A stretch of 64,000 bases of DNA, taken from assembly GCA_949130495.1 (NCBI GenBank), contig OX422216.1, positions 99,331,967-99,395,966 on the forward strand. The letters are read 5' to 3'. This document shows, one piece after another, positions 11,061 through 20,513 of this stretch. Under the pieces are notes generated by a model. That model saw nothing but the letters and a program-made list of their open reading frames with translations. It was not told where the DNA came from and made no database searches. The stretch comes from Sambucus nigra (Eukaryota > Streptophyta > Magnoliopsida > Dipsacales > Adoxaceae). The stretch's first letter is position 1; every line of letters starts with the position of its first letter. A program made the position numbers and the translations under genes.

Positions 11061-11905
11061 AAATGAAAACCTGCCCTAAAAGCTGCTGAATTTTCTCCCT
11101 CAACTCTTTCATCTGAGATAGGGCCATATGATACGGTTCTTGGGCAATCGATCTCATGCTCAGTGTTAGGTCAATAAAAAAACTCGATCTCTCGGCTGGG
11201 TGGTAACCCCAGTATCTCCTGAAATACGTCCTCAAAATCTCTCACTACCTATATTGAGTCTATCGGGATCGCTCCCTCCTGTGAGGTCTCCTCCTCAATG
11301 CAGTATAAGTGGGTACACGACCCTCCTTCTGGAAGAGGCATTGATACTAAGAACATCTCCTGACCTGGGATTGAGAATACTACAGTCCTCTCATAACAAT
11401 GTATTGTCACTCTATACCCTACCAACCAATCCATACACAGGATGGCCTCGTACCCCTCCATGTCTAATACTAGAAGGTTCGCTGCTAGGCTCAGACTCCC
11501 AATAATGATCTCTACCCCTCTACATACAGAGTGTGTAAGTGACCCACTACCTAACGGGGACTCTACACACATAAGACGTGTGTTAGTTATCTTTAAAAGA
11601 CCGACGGCTCGTGAAAATCTAGTATAAATAAAGGAGTGTGGCGCTCCCGTATAAAAAATAATCCTACCCTGGTGACTATGAATAGGAAACATACCCTTAA
11701 CTGCTGGCGGTGCCTGAGGTGCTGGTGGCATAGGGACATCTCGAACGTTATACACACGCCCATAATGCATCTGCCCCTGTGGCTGTGGGGCTAGTGGTGC
11801 TGGTGCTGCTGGAGGCCTCTGTGCCTATTGCCCCTGTTGGACTGCATGCTAATGTCTCATATCTCTCTATGGACATTCTTTCTTCATATGCCCCGACTGG
11901 ACGCA
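11061..11905 (-). pseudogene. gag-pol (NC-PR): Element B protease and second half of zinc knuckle
   Basis: The minus-strand frame (11249-11770) has MHYGRVYNVRDV, IIFYTGAPHSF (active-site DTGA changed to YTGA) and LCMDWLVGYRV. Upstream, 11840-11905 encodes the second half of a CCHC knuckle (SGHMKKECP) interrupted by stops. The first half of the same knuckle (KCFMCG) is at 26698-26720, so element C landed exactly inside this zinc finger. Confidence 0.88.
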
Positions 11906-12748
11906 TGTAACACCCCGCCCACCCGGGGAGAACGAACGGAGCGTTACTACGATAAAACTAACCGAATCCATAGACAACAAGGTATAGAGCATCTAAAAAT
12001 CCAGAATAAAAATAAGAGAATCCATTAATCTCAATCTCTTCAAATTAAATACAACCAATAATATCTCGAAATAAAACAACTATTTATCTCGAAGTAAAAT
12101 AAATCTCCAATGCTCTATACAACAAAAATTAACACAAATATTCTCATCTTGTATTAAAAATCTTCCCAAAATAATCCTCGCTAAAATCAATCTCCATAGC
12201 GCCCCAAAAATCCGCGCTAGCCTGCCACTAAAAGAAAATATGGGGAAGTACACAATACGACAGGAAAGATGCTCAACAAATATTAGCGGTGAATAAAACG
12301 TCACAATACGAATATGAATATTCAAATCAAAAGCAAATCTCAAAAGCAATTATATCAATATAATTTCTCAACAATACATTAATCGGGTCACTAGGCCTCA
12401 CCACCATACTGCGCCTATGCATTTTTAAGCATATCCAGAAAAAGGAATATTGACGGATGCCCAACCTCAGTGCCATATTAAAATCTCATGACAACATGCT
12501 CAACACCAAATATAATACCACATGAATCGAAATTAGATTCCAACAAATATTTCCAGATTTCCAAATGAATTTATCAATTCAAATATGAGCCAATAATCAC
12601 AAGAAAACAACGAGAATAATACTCGCGAGATTAAGGAGCATATTGTGTAAAACCCCATACCTTAAACCACCGAAAAGAACCAACAAGAATCTGCCCAGAA
12701 AGGTCAGAATAAGCCATCAAAATATGTCCACAAAGATCACCAAAAACT
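11906..12748 (-). repeat. Element C outer-left LTR, portion before element D
   Basis: Begins TGTAACACCCCG; closely matches 24476-24970 and 25873-26390 for its first part (sequence around tatagagcatctaaaa and gaatatggggaag), then has about 0.5 kb not present in those two copies. It continues at 23419 after element D. No gene is seen. Confidence 0.9.
12744..12748. repeat. Target-site duplication of element D (left copy, aaact)
   Basis: Recurs at 23414-23418 immediately after the CA end of D. Confidence 0.9.
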
Positions 12749-13365
12749 TGTAACACCCCGCATTTTTCATGCATTAAATATCTAAATAATTCGGGAATTG
12801 AAAATTACTTGTGAGTCGTAATTTTAATTGAATTAATTAGGGAAATTTTATTTAAATATTAATCGGGGAGTAAATGGTTAATATTTACGGGAATTTATTT
12901 ACTAAGTGAATAGTAATTATTTATTTAAGTCATTTCGAGTATTAATGACAGGGTATGCACTTATCTCAACCGGGAGTCGGTATAGACTAAAGGGGTGGGG
13001 GATAAGTATTTTAATAAATTAATTCGAATGCCAATTCTGAGTGTACAGTTGAGTTCGGATGGGCCGAGATAGTCGGAAAAGTGTACCCGGGGGTAGTAAA
13101 CGGGTCACGGGGCATTTTTAGACATAGCCGGGCCCGCACGGGGGCATTTGGGTCACTTGGGCTTGGCCCATTAGGCAAAAAATGGGATTTAGGTAAAGTA
13201 AGGAATTAGAAGGAATAAGAAAACGGCTGATAGAGTTTTAGAAAAAGGCTAAGTGTATTAAGGAACCCTAATAGCAGTTAAAGGCAATTTTGGGATCACT
13301 AGAGAGCCAACAAGGATCATCTTCAGCCTTGGAATTCATCTCCGAATCAGACACTACGAAACCTA

Positions 13366-13373
13366 AGGCAAGT
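13366..13373 (+). promoter_or_regulatory. Predicted GC-type splice donor in element D LTR
   Basis: Reads AG/GCAAGT, the consensus of GC-AG introns. Together with the acceptor at 15860-15861 it would define a 2494-nt leader intron (13368-15861). F and E have the same motif in the matching part of the LTR; A has GCAAGT there. No transcript evidence is available here. Confidence 0.5.
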
Positions 13374-13799
13374 GGATAACTTGAAATAGTATTGAATCTG
13401 TATTTCAATTCATATTCATGTGAGGTGTTTGATCAAAATTCGTTTTGGGTGTTCAAGGCATAAACATGAGGTTTTGAAAATAATAATCTGATTTATGAAT
13501 TTGAATGAGTATTCTTGTAGAAATCTGATATTATAAATTGATACGAATCTGGTAGGATGATATCTGGATATTTAGAAACGAATTTGGTGAAGGAATTTGG
13601 GATGTAAATGGGTAAGGAATTAAAGATGAATAGTTTTCCAAATTCAGAAATTGTAGTTAATGGACGAATTGATAACGTTGGAGGACATTCTGGAGGTCCC
13701 TAATAAGGGTCCTAACTTGTATTATTGTTAAAAAGGCTTGAGATTGCTGATACAAGGAGTTAGGATTTTATGAAACTCGTCCATGGTAGAATCTGTCTT

Positions 13800-13865
13800 C
13801 GCGAAGAAGACGAAGACCTGTTCGATCGATCGATCGAAGGTCTGGGGTCGATCGATCGAAGGTCG
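13800..13865. repeat. CGATCGATCG palindrome cluster in element D 5' LTR
   Basis: Two TTCGATCGATCG-type palindromic blocks separated by gaaggtctgggg, preceded by a TCTTCGCGAAGA palindrome. The 3' LTR has the same cluster at about 21560-21630. Confidence 0.85.
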
Positions 13866-15671
13866 GCAGATTTTGACAGTTCGCCCAGTTTTCTTTTATA
13901 TGAAGAAAATTTAATTTAATCTTTTTCCATGAATTAATTTGGTGAGAAATTTATACATGGGTTTTAAATCTAATTAATGGTGAATAAAAATTAATTAGAA
14001 TTTGGAGACGACTTAGTGTGACATCATAATTTAAATTTGTTGGGTTTTGGAGAATTTAGGTGTGATACACTAAGGTTGAATTTTTGGGAAGGGTTCGAAA
14101 GGATTAAATATAGTTAAAGAACAAGTCTGGGGATAATGGTTGAGGAATACCGAGAGATAAATCTTATTTAGGTAAAGGCTAAATAATTTGGGAGTCGGAA
14201 ATTTAGACTCGGGTGAGGTTGATTCGGACTACGAGAGTAAGTACAATTTTATGGTGGGGGAGACACCAAAGGTGACTTAATTAATTAATGTGCGAATTAA
14301 TTAATGATTAGAGTTGGACCATAAACTCTTATTAAATTAAATAGGCTTATGTTACGGATCGTGTACATGGTGTAGCCGGGACATTTTATATTTATATATA
14401 TGTACGGGGTGTGACAGTATATATATATAGCGTGTGTGCATTAATATCAGTGATTGAATATTATTAGTATATACTCTAGTGCTATAGGGGGAGGTTGCGC
14501 GTAGTGGATGAATCCCCTAGCTTGAGGAGTAGGGCGAGTAAAATCCCAGGTCATAGCGTCCGTTATATGGGTGAGGGGAATCTCACTTTCAGGGAAGGAA
14601 TATGACCGCCTCCAAATTCGTATGTTAAACTAAGTTAGTGAGCGAATATAACTTGGATAACTAGGTTATATGAATACACCTAGTGGGATAGCACTTGGAA
14701 AAAAAAACTTATATTTTGTGAGTATTGTTACTCGGTCGGAAATTTGTATTAAATGTTATTTCAGTATGTTCGTGAATGCGGTAATATGATTAAATATATA
14801 ATTAGGTAAATAATTATATATGAGATGATTAATACATGGTGTAAAATGTATTATGTGCATAACAGGTGTGAATGCTATATGAAAATGAAAGGGTAATGGT
14901 TTAATTAAGTTGTCGTTTATAATAACAAAAAAAAAAACATGAATCAAAGTATACTCGGTTAGGGTAGGTAAATTTCAAGGGTTAAAATAAGTATTGGGTT
15001 AGGAGCGTAGAACCTAGTAAATTAAATAAGAGCGTTACTAGTGCACCTTAGAGGAGGGGTAAGGAAATCCTCAAGAGAGTGTGGCACTAACTAAAATATG
15101 AAGAGCATGCATGTTTATTTATTACTGTAAGTTAATCATTTGTTAAATATTTTCAAATGTTTTTGGGTACTAACCCTTGCTATAAATTTTCTTAAAAACC
15201 TTTTAGGTGTCCAACCACAAGGGCGCCAGGCTTGACTCTATTCCAGGTATCCGTTTCTGCATCACCTGTGGATGTTGCGGGTCTTTGATAGACGCCTCCT
15301 TCTTTCATTCGTGTAGAGACTCTCTAGTAGTTATCTGAGCTTGTCGCTCACAGTTCATTTATCAGTATCAGACTTGCTGAGATTTTCTTATTATCTTTAT
15401 TTGTATTGGATAATTGGACCGATGGTTTATTCGGTTAGGTATCTTAATTGTGGATGGTTATTTTAGTTAACTGTGAATGTGTTGTATTTTTATTCCGCAT
15501 GAGTTTTTATTTAATTAATTGAAAGATAAAAATTGGCACCAGTCTACTTTTCTCACTTAGGTGGTTAGTAATTAAAAAGACGACAGTGATGCTAAGAATG
15601 GACCAACTGAGAAACCTTTTCCAACTTGATTTAGGAATGATCACCCGGGATTAATTAGACGGGGTGTCACA

Positions 15672-15861
15672 GATGGTATCAGAGCATCAGGTTCTAGTGT
15701 CCTTAGGATCTGTGCGGCTTTCTACATTTCAGCGTAACACTCGTTTGTGGTAGAGCCCTATTATTAGGACTGTTGATTCATTTTCCGCTTGTGAGATATC
15801 ATATTTCTGCTGTGAATATTTTTGTGTAAACTGTGTACTTATGCGATTTAATCTATTTCAG
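15672..15861 (+). promoter_or_regulatory. Element D leader: primer-binding site and predicted splice acceptor
   Basis: The primer site TGGTATCAGAGC (15674-15685) lies two bases after the LTR, complementary to initiator Met-tRNA. The leader ends AATCTATTTCAG immediately against the gag ATG at 15862-15864, an acceptor-like tract. Confidence 0.9.
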
Positions 15862-17070
15862 ATGCCACCGAGGAGACTGAGAGCGGAGAGGGATGAGGCT
15901 AGGGATGAAATAGGGAGGCTCACCAAGAGCCACATGTACCGCCACCACCACCCCCGCCCGAGTTGATTTCCACTACTCAGGTGGCAGTGATAGTGGCCCA
16001 GGCGGTCGAAACAGCAATGAGAGGTATGGCAGCTCACTTTCCACAGCCCCAGGCACCGCCTCCAGTGGCACCAGCAGTTCAGGCTCCAGTGGGGCCACCA
16101 TCTTGGCAGAGAGTTAGAGAGACCTTTCAGAAGGGTCACCCACCTGAGTTCCGGGGTAGCACAGATGTGATAGAGGCTTGTGACTGGAAGAAGAACATTC
16201 AGCGCCATCTGCGCATGCTAGAGTGTACCGAGGTACAGAAACAGATGCTTACTACCTTTCGTCTGTCAGGGGCAGCCTTACAGTGGCGGGAGTCAGTTAC
16301 CACCGCCGAGGAGCGAGACTTGATGCCGATAGCAGAGTTCTAGGTGCGGTTCGACCGCAAATACTTTCCACCAGCAGTAGAGACTGAGATAAGAAAGAAA
16401 TTCAGTAATTTAGTTCAGGGTGACCGATCAGTGGAAGACTACGAGGAAGAGTTCACCCGTTTGGCAAACTTTGTGCCAAATGAGGTGAGCGATGAGGAGC
16501 GGAAGAAATCGAGGTTTATGGACGGTTTAGCCTGGTGGATCATACAACACTTGATTGGGAATCCGGCGTTAGTGATGTATACAGACGTCGTTAATGCCGC
16601 ACTTGTACACTGCCAGGATCATCGCTTCCATGCGAAGGGGAGCAAGCGAACAGGGGAGCCGAGCCAATAGGGCAAGACCGTTACTAGTAGTGACACAAGT
16701 GGTGCTCAGCAGCAAGCGGGTAGTCAGCAAGGGAATCAGGCTAAGAAGTTTAAGCCTGGTGGTTTCCGACAGGGAGGACAGGGGTTCAGGCAGGGGCAGC
16801 CGGGCCCGAATCAGCAGCAGCAGGTTCCTCAGGGCCATCAGGGCCAAGGGAACAATGGGGGAGGCCAGCAGGGCCAGGGCCAGCCGCGTCAGGGCCAACA
16901 GGGCCAACGACAGGGGGATGGTCAGAGATGCTGTTTTGTGTGTGGCCAGCCAGGACATTTCAAGAGGGAGTGCCCACAGAGGGGCAGAGGTCAACAGTAG
17001 GAGGCCCAACAGGGGCAACGGGGGCAATTACCACCAGCAGCACCAGCCCCACCCGCCCCACCTCAGCAGG
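15862..17070 (+). pseudogene. gag: Element D gag and CCHC zinc knuckle
   Basis: The ATG at 15862 gives MPPRRLRAERDEA, then the frame shifts between about 15905 and 15960 into the main gag frame. Gag core motifs: TFQKGHPPEFRGSTDV, RHLRMLECTEVQKQ, AALQWRESVTTAEE, VRFDRKYFPPAV and GDRSVEDYEEEF. A Gly/Gln-rich tail leads to the knuckle CFVCGQPGHFKREC near 16931-16972. In-frame TAG codons at 16341-16343 (Trp in relatives), after PSQ at 16668-16670 (Gln expected), and after RGQQ near 17000 break it. The ancestral frame is otherwise continuous with protease. Confidence 0.93.
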
Positions 17071-17801
17071 GGCAGATGCACTACGGACGTGTGTATAACG
17101 TCCAGGATGTTCCTAATCCCCCGGCGCAGCAAGCACCTCCAGCAGTTGAGGGTATGTTTCTCATTCATGGTTATGAGGGTAGTATTCTTTTTGATACGGG
17201 AGCATCACATTCATTCATTAAATTAAATTTTGCTAAATGGGCCGGAATACTAGAGACCGCGGGTAGTCTTCGGATGTGTGTAGAGTCGCCAGTTGGCAGC
17301 GGGGCTATGATTCACTCGATTTGTCGGGGAGTGGACATTTTGATTGGGAGACTTAGTTTAGCAGCGGACCTCTTAGTGTTAGATATGGAGGGGTACGATG
17401 TCATCTTGGGTATGGATTGGTTGGCAGGTTATCAGGAGACGGTGGATTGCTATGATAGGACCATCGTGTTCTCCATTCTAAGGCAGGAGATGTTCTTAAT
17501 AGCAATGCCACTACCCGAGGGAGGGTCACGCACACACTTGTATTACATTTAGGAGGAAACCTCACAGGAGGTGGCTATTCCGTTGGATTCAATCCCAGTG
17601 GTGAGAGACTTTGAGGATGTATTTCAGGAGATACCAGGGTTCCCACCTAGCAGGGAAATCGAATTTGTGATCGATTTAGCACTGGGGATGAGGCCAATTG
17701 CTCGGGCCCCATACCGTATGGCCCCTTCAGAGATGCGTGAGCTGAGGGAGCAGATTCAGCAGCTTCTGGGTCAGGGTTTCATATGACGGAGTACATCGCC
17801 G
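17071..17801 (+). pseudogene. pol (PR): Element D aspartic protease and linker to RT
   Basis: MHYGRVYNVQDV, then LFDTGASHSFIK (intact DTGA active site), VESPVGSGAM, and VILGMDWLAGYQ, typical of plant gypsy protease. A TAG at 17550-17552 replaces the first Glu of the EEETS motif. The linker [19 protein letters not shown] follows, and a TGA at 17784-17786 replaces an Arg before the RT. Confidence 0.93.
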
Positions 17802-18455
17802 TTGGGTGCACCGGTGTCATTTGTGAAAAAGCGAGATGGCTCACTACGGTTATGCGTGGACTATAGAGAGTTGAATAAGGCCACGATACGGAATAAGTAT
17901 CCGTTGCCTAGGATTGATGACCTATTTGACCAGTTGAGAGGGGCGTCTTATTTCTCTAAGGTCGACTTGAGGTCAGGATATCATCAACTACGTATCCGAG
18001 AGGAAGATGTTCCGAAGACCGCTTTCCTGTCGCGGTATGGATCTTATGAGTTCAGGGTAATGCCATTCGGGCTCACCAATGTACCAGCAGTGTTCATGGA
18101 CCTCATGAACAGAGTCTTCAGGGAGTTTCTCGATCAGTTTGTTATCGTGTTCATTGATGACATCCTGATCTACTCGCGTACCGAGGAGGAGCACGCAGAG
18201 CACCTGCGTATAGTGTTACAGACATTACGGGATCACCAACTCTATGACAAATTCGATAAGTGTGGATTTTGGCTACGGGAGGTTCAGTTCCTTGGCCACG
18301 TGGTGTCAGACCGGGGTATTGCTGTGGATCCAAGTAAAGTATCAGCGGTGTGGGAGTGGGGACAGCCCACGACACCGACAGAAGTGCGCAGTTTTCTGGG
18401 GTTGGCCGATTATTACAGATGATTCATCAAAGGATTCTCAAAGATTGCGGGCCCT
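17802..18455 (+). pseudogene. pol (RT): Element D reverse transcriptase
   Basis: RT palm and fingers: [49 protein letters not shown], and the catalytic [16 protein letters not shown], then [18 protein letters not shown] and [10 protein letters not shown]. The catalytic Asp pair is intact. A TGA at 18420-18422 sits where A has an Arg codon (YYRRFI). Confidence 0.95.
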
Positions 18456-18990
18456 TTGACGAATCTTACCCGGAAAGGGGTAACTTTCACTTGGAATGAT
18501 CATTGTCAATTAGCTTTCGACGAGTTAAAGGACAAGTTGACATCTGCACCCGTGCTTGCATTGTCGAAAGGAGGATTAGAGTATCGGGTTTACACTGACG
18601 CATCCTTACAGGGCCTTGGGGGTGTGCTTCAACAGGAGGAAAGGGCTATAACTTATGCGTCCAGGAAGCTAAATCCCCACGAGAGGAACTACCCCACTCA
18701 CGACCTGGAGTTAGCAGCAGTCGTTTTTGCTTTGAGGATATGGAGACATTATCTTCTGGGGGAGCAGTTCACGCTATTCACGAATCACAAATCACTTCAG
18801 TATTTCTTCACTCAGAAGAATCTGAATATGAGACAGAGGCGATGGATAGAATTCGTGAAAGACTACCATTTTGATATTCAGTATCATCCTGGTAAGGCTA
18901 ATGTGGTAGCAGATGCATTGAGTCGGAGACCGACTGGGGAAATATCAGAAGTTTGGAAAGCGAAGTGGAGAGAACTTCGATACGAGGATG
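18456..18990 (+). pseudogene. pol (RNase H): Element D RNase H
   Basis: Connection [18 protein letters not shown], then [40 protein letters not shown], and [21 protein letters not shown]; the Asp of the usual TDHKSL is Asn here. Ends [19 protein letters not shown]. This domain removes the RNA strand during cDNA synthesis. Confidence 0.93.
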
Positions 18991-20477
18991 ATGTAGCCAG
19001 GACTTGTATGTCAGCATTATCCATTACACTTGAGATCATTATGCGGGTTGTGAGGACTCAGGTGGAGGATCAGACCTGTCGGGATAGGGTGAGCCAGCTA
19101 CTAGCAGAGGGAGCAGAGGGTTACTCGATCAGCTCGGAGGGAGGCTTACGCTATAATGGGAGATCGATCGTGCCAGAGGATGCGGAGTTGAGGCACACTA
19201 TTATGACAGAGTCTCATGGGTCGAGATTCGCGGTCCATCCCGATGGGGATAAAATGTATCAGGATATGAGGAGACTGTATTGGTGGGCAGGAATGAAACG
19301 AGACATAGCAGTTTGTTTCAAAATGTGCCACATGTCAGCTCGTGAAAATTGACCATCAGAGACCATCAGGGATGCTACAGCCACTTGAAATTCCCGTGTG
19401 GAAGTGGGAGAGCATCTCCATAGACTTCATTACAGGGTTACCGACATCGCAAAAGGGTCACGATTCCATATGGGTTATTGTGGATCGGTTGACCAAAGTG
19501 GCCCACTTCCTACCGGTTCGCACAGACTTTGAGATGATGCGTTATGCACAGCTATTCATAGCGAATATTGTTAAACTGCACGGGGTACCGATTAATATTG
19601 TGTCGGATAGGGACAAGATCTTTGTGGCCCACTTTTGGCAGAGTTTTCAGGAGGCCATGGGCACGGAGTTACGTTTGAGTATATCCTATCACCCACAGAC
19701 TGACGGACAGACCGAGAGAGTCAATCAGATGTTGGAAGATATGCTCAGAATGTGTATACTAGACTTTGGGGGAGGTTGGGAGAAATATCTTCCTCTGGTA
19801 GAGTTTGCGTATAACAACTCTTACCAATTCACGATCGGCATGGCACCATTCAAGGCATTATACGGGAGACCTTGTCGTTCACCCGCTTGTTGGTTAGAGG
19901 TGGGGGACAACAAACTATTGGGGTCGGAGATTGTTCAGGAGATATCTGCCAAGATAGATCTGATTCGAGGGAGGATTCGGATAGCTCAGGATAGGCAGAA
20001 AAGTTACGCTGATGCTTCACGGAGACATGTGGAGTTAGAGGCTGGAGATCAGGTATTGGTCCGGGTGTCCCCTATGAAAGGGGTTATAAGGTTCGGGAAG
20101 AAAGGTAAGCTAACACTGAGGTACGTGGGACCTTTCCCTATTATCGAGAGGGTGGGGCCTGTAGCCTACAAGCTGGGATTACCGGAGCACCTTCAGCGGA
20201 TACACGATATGTTCCATGTGGCATCGCTGAAGAAATATCGCAGGAGCGAGAGGGCCTTCTGGCACATTCCACTCGAAGAAATTGATTTACAGCCAGAATC
20301 TCATATGAGGAGAGGTCGGTGGCTATCCTAGACCGTAGCGAGCGGAAATTACGATCCAAGGTTGTTCCACTAGTTAGAGTACAGTGGGGTCATCACAACA
20401 TTGACGAGTCTACCTGGGAGCGGGAGGAGGATATGCGGGAGCAATATCCAGAGCTTTTCATCACAGGTATGACCTAA
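18991..20477 (+). pseudogene. pol (IN-CHD): Element D integrase and chromodomain
   Basis: After an integrase N-terminal region ([28 protein letters not shown]) a one-base loss near 19310-19322 shifts the frame inside the zinc finger ([13 protein letters not shown]). The main frame has VIVDRLTKVAHFLP, IVSDRDKIFVAHFWQ and HPQTDGQTERVNQ (complete D-D-E signature), YGRPCRSPACWLEVGD and PFPIIERVGPVAY. A second frameshift near 20300 leads into the chromodomain (VAILDRSERKLRSK, VQWGHHNIDESTWERE, MREQYPELF), which ends at TAA 20475-20477. The integrase would act in the nucleus on element cDNA. Confidence 0.94.
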
Positions 20478-20513
20478 TTTCGGGGACGATATTCCTTTGT
20501 AAGGGGGGGAGTA
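20476..20513 (+). promoter_or_regulatory. Element D hairpin and polypurine tract
   Basis: AATTTCG / CGATATT around a GGGA loop (20476-20493, one mismatch), then the polypurine tract (20501-20511) two bases before the 3' LTR. The hairpin overlaps the end of the pol frame. Confidence 0.85.

Larger units (their letters stand above)
12749..15671 (+). repeat. Element D 5' LTR
   Basis: 2923 bp, TGTAACACCCCG to GGGGTGTCACA. Contains the shared box (13039-13120), the donor-like AG/GCAAGT at 13366-13373, the CpG palindrome cluster (13800-13865) and a short TA-rich tract near 14390-14430. No coding sequence is seen. Confidence 0.95.

Noticed and set aside
15674..15685. TGGTATCAGAGC as part of a tRNA gene
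   Set aside because: Only the 12 bases complementary to the tRNA 3' end are present, at the LTR edge. It is a primer-binding site, not a gene.
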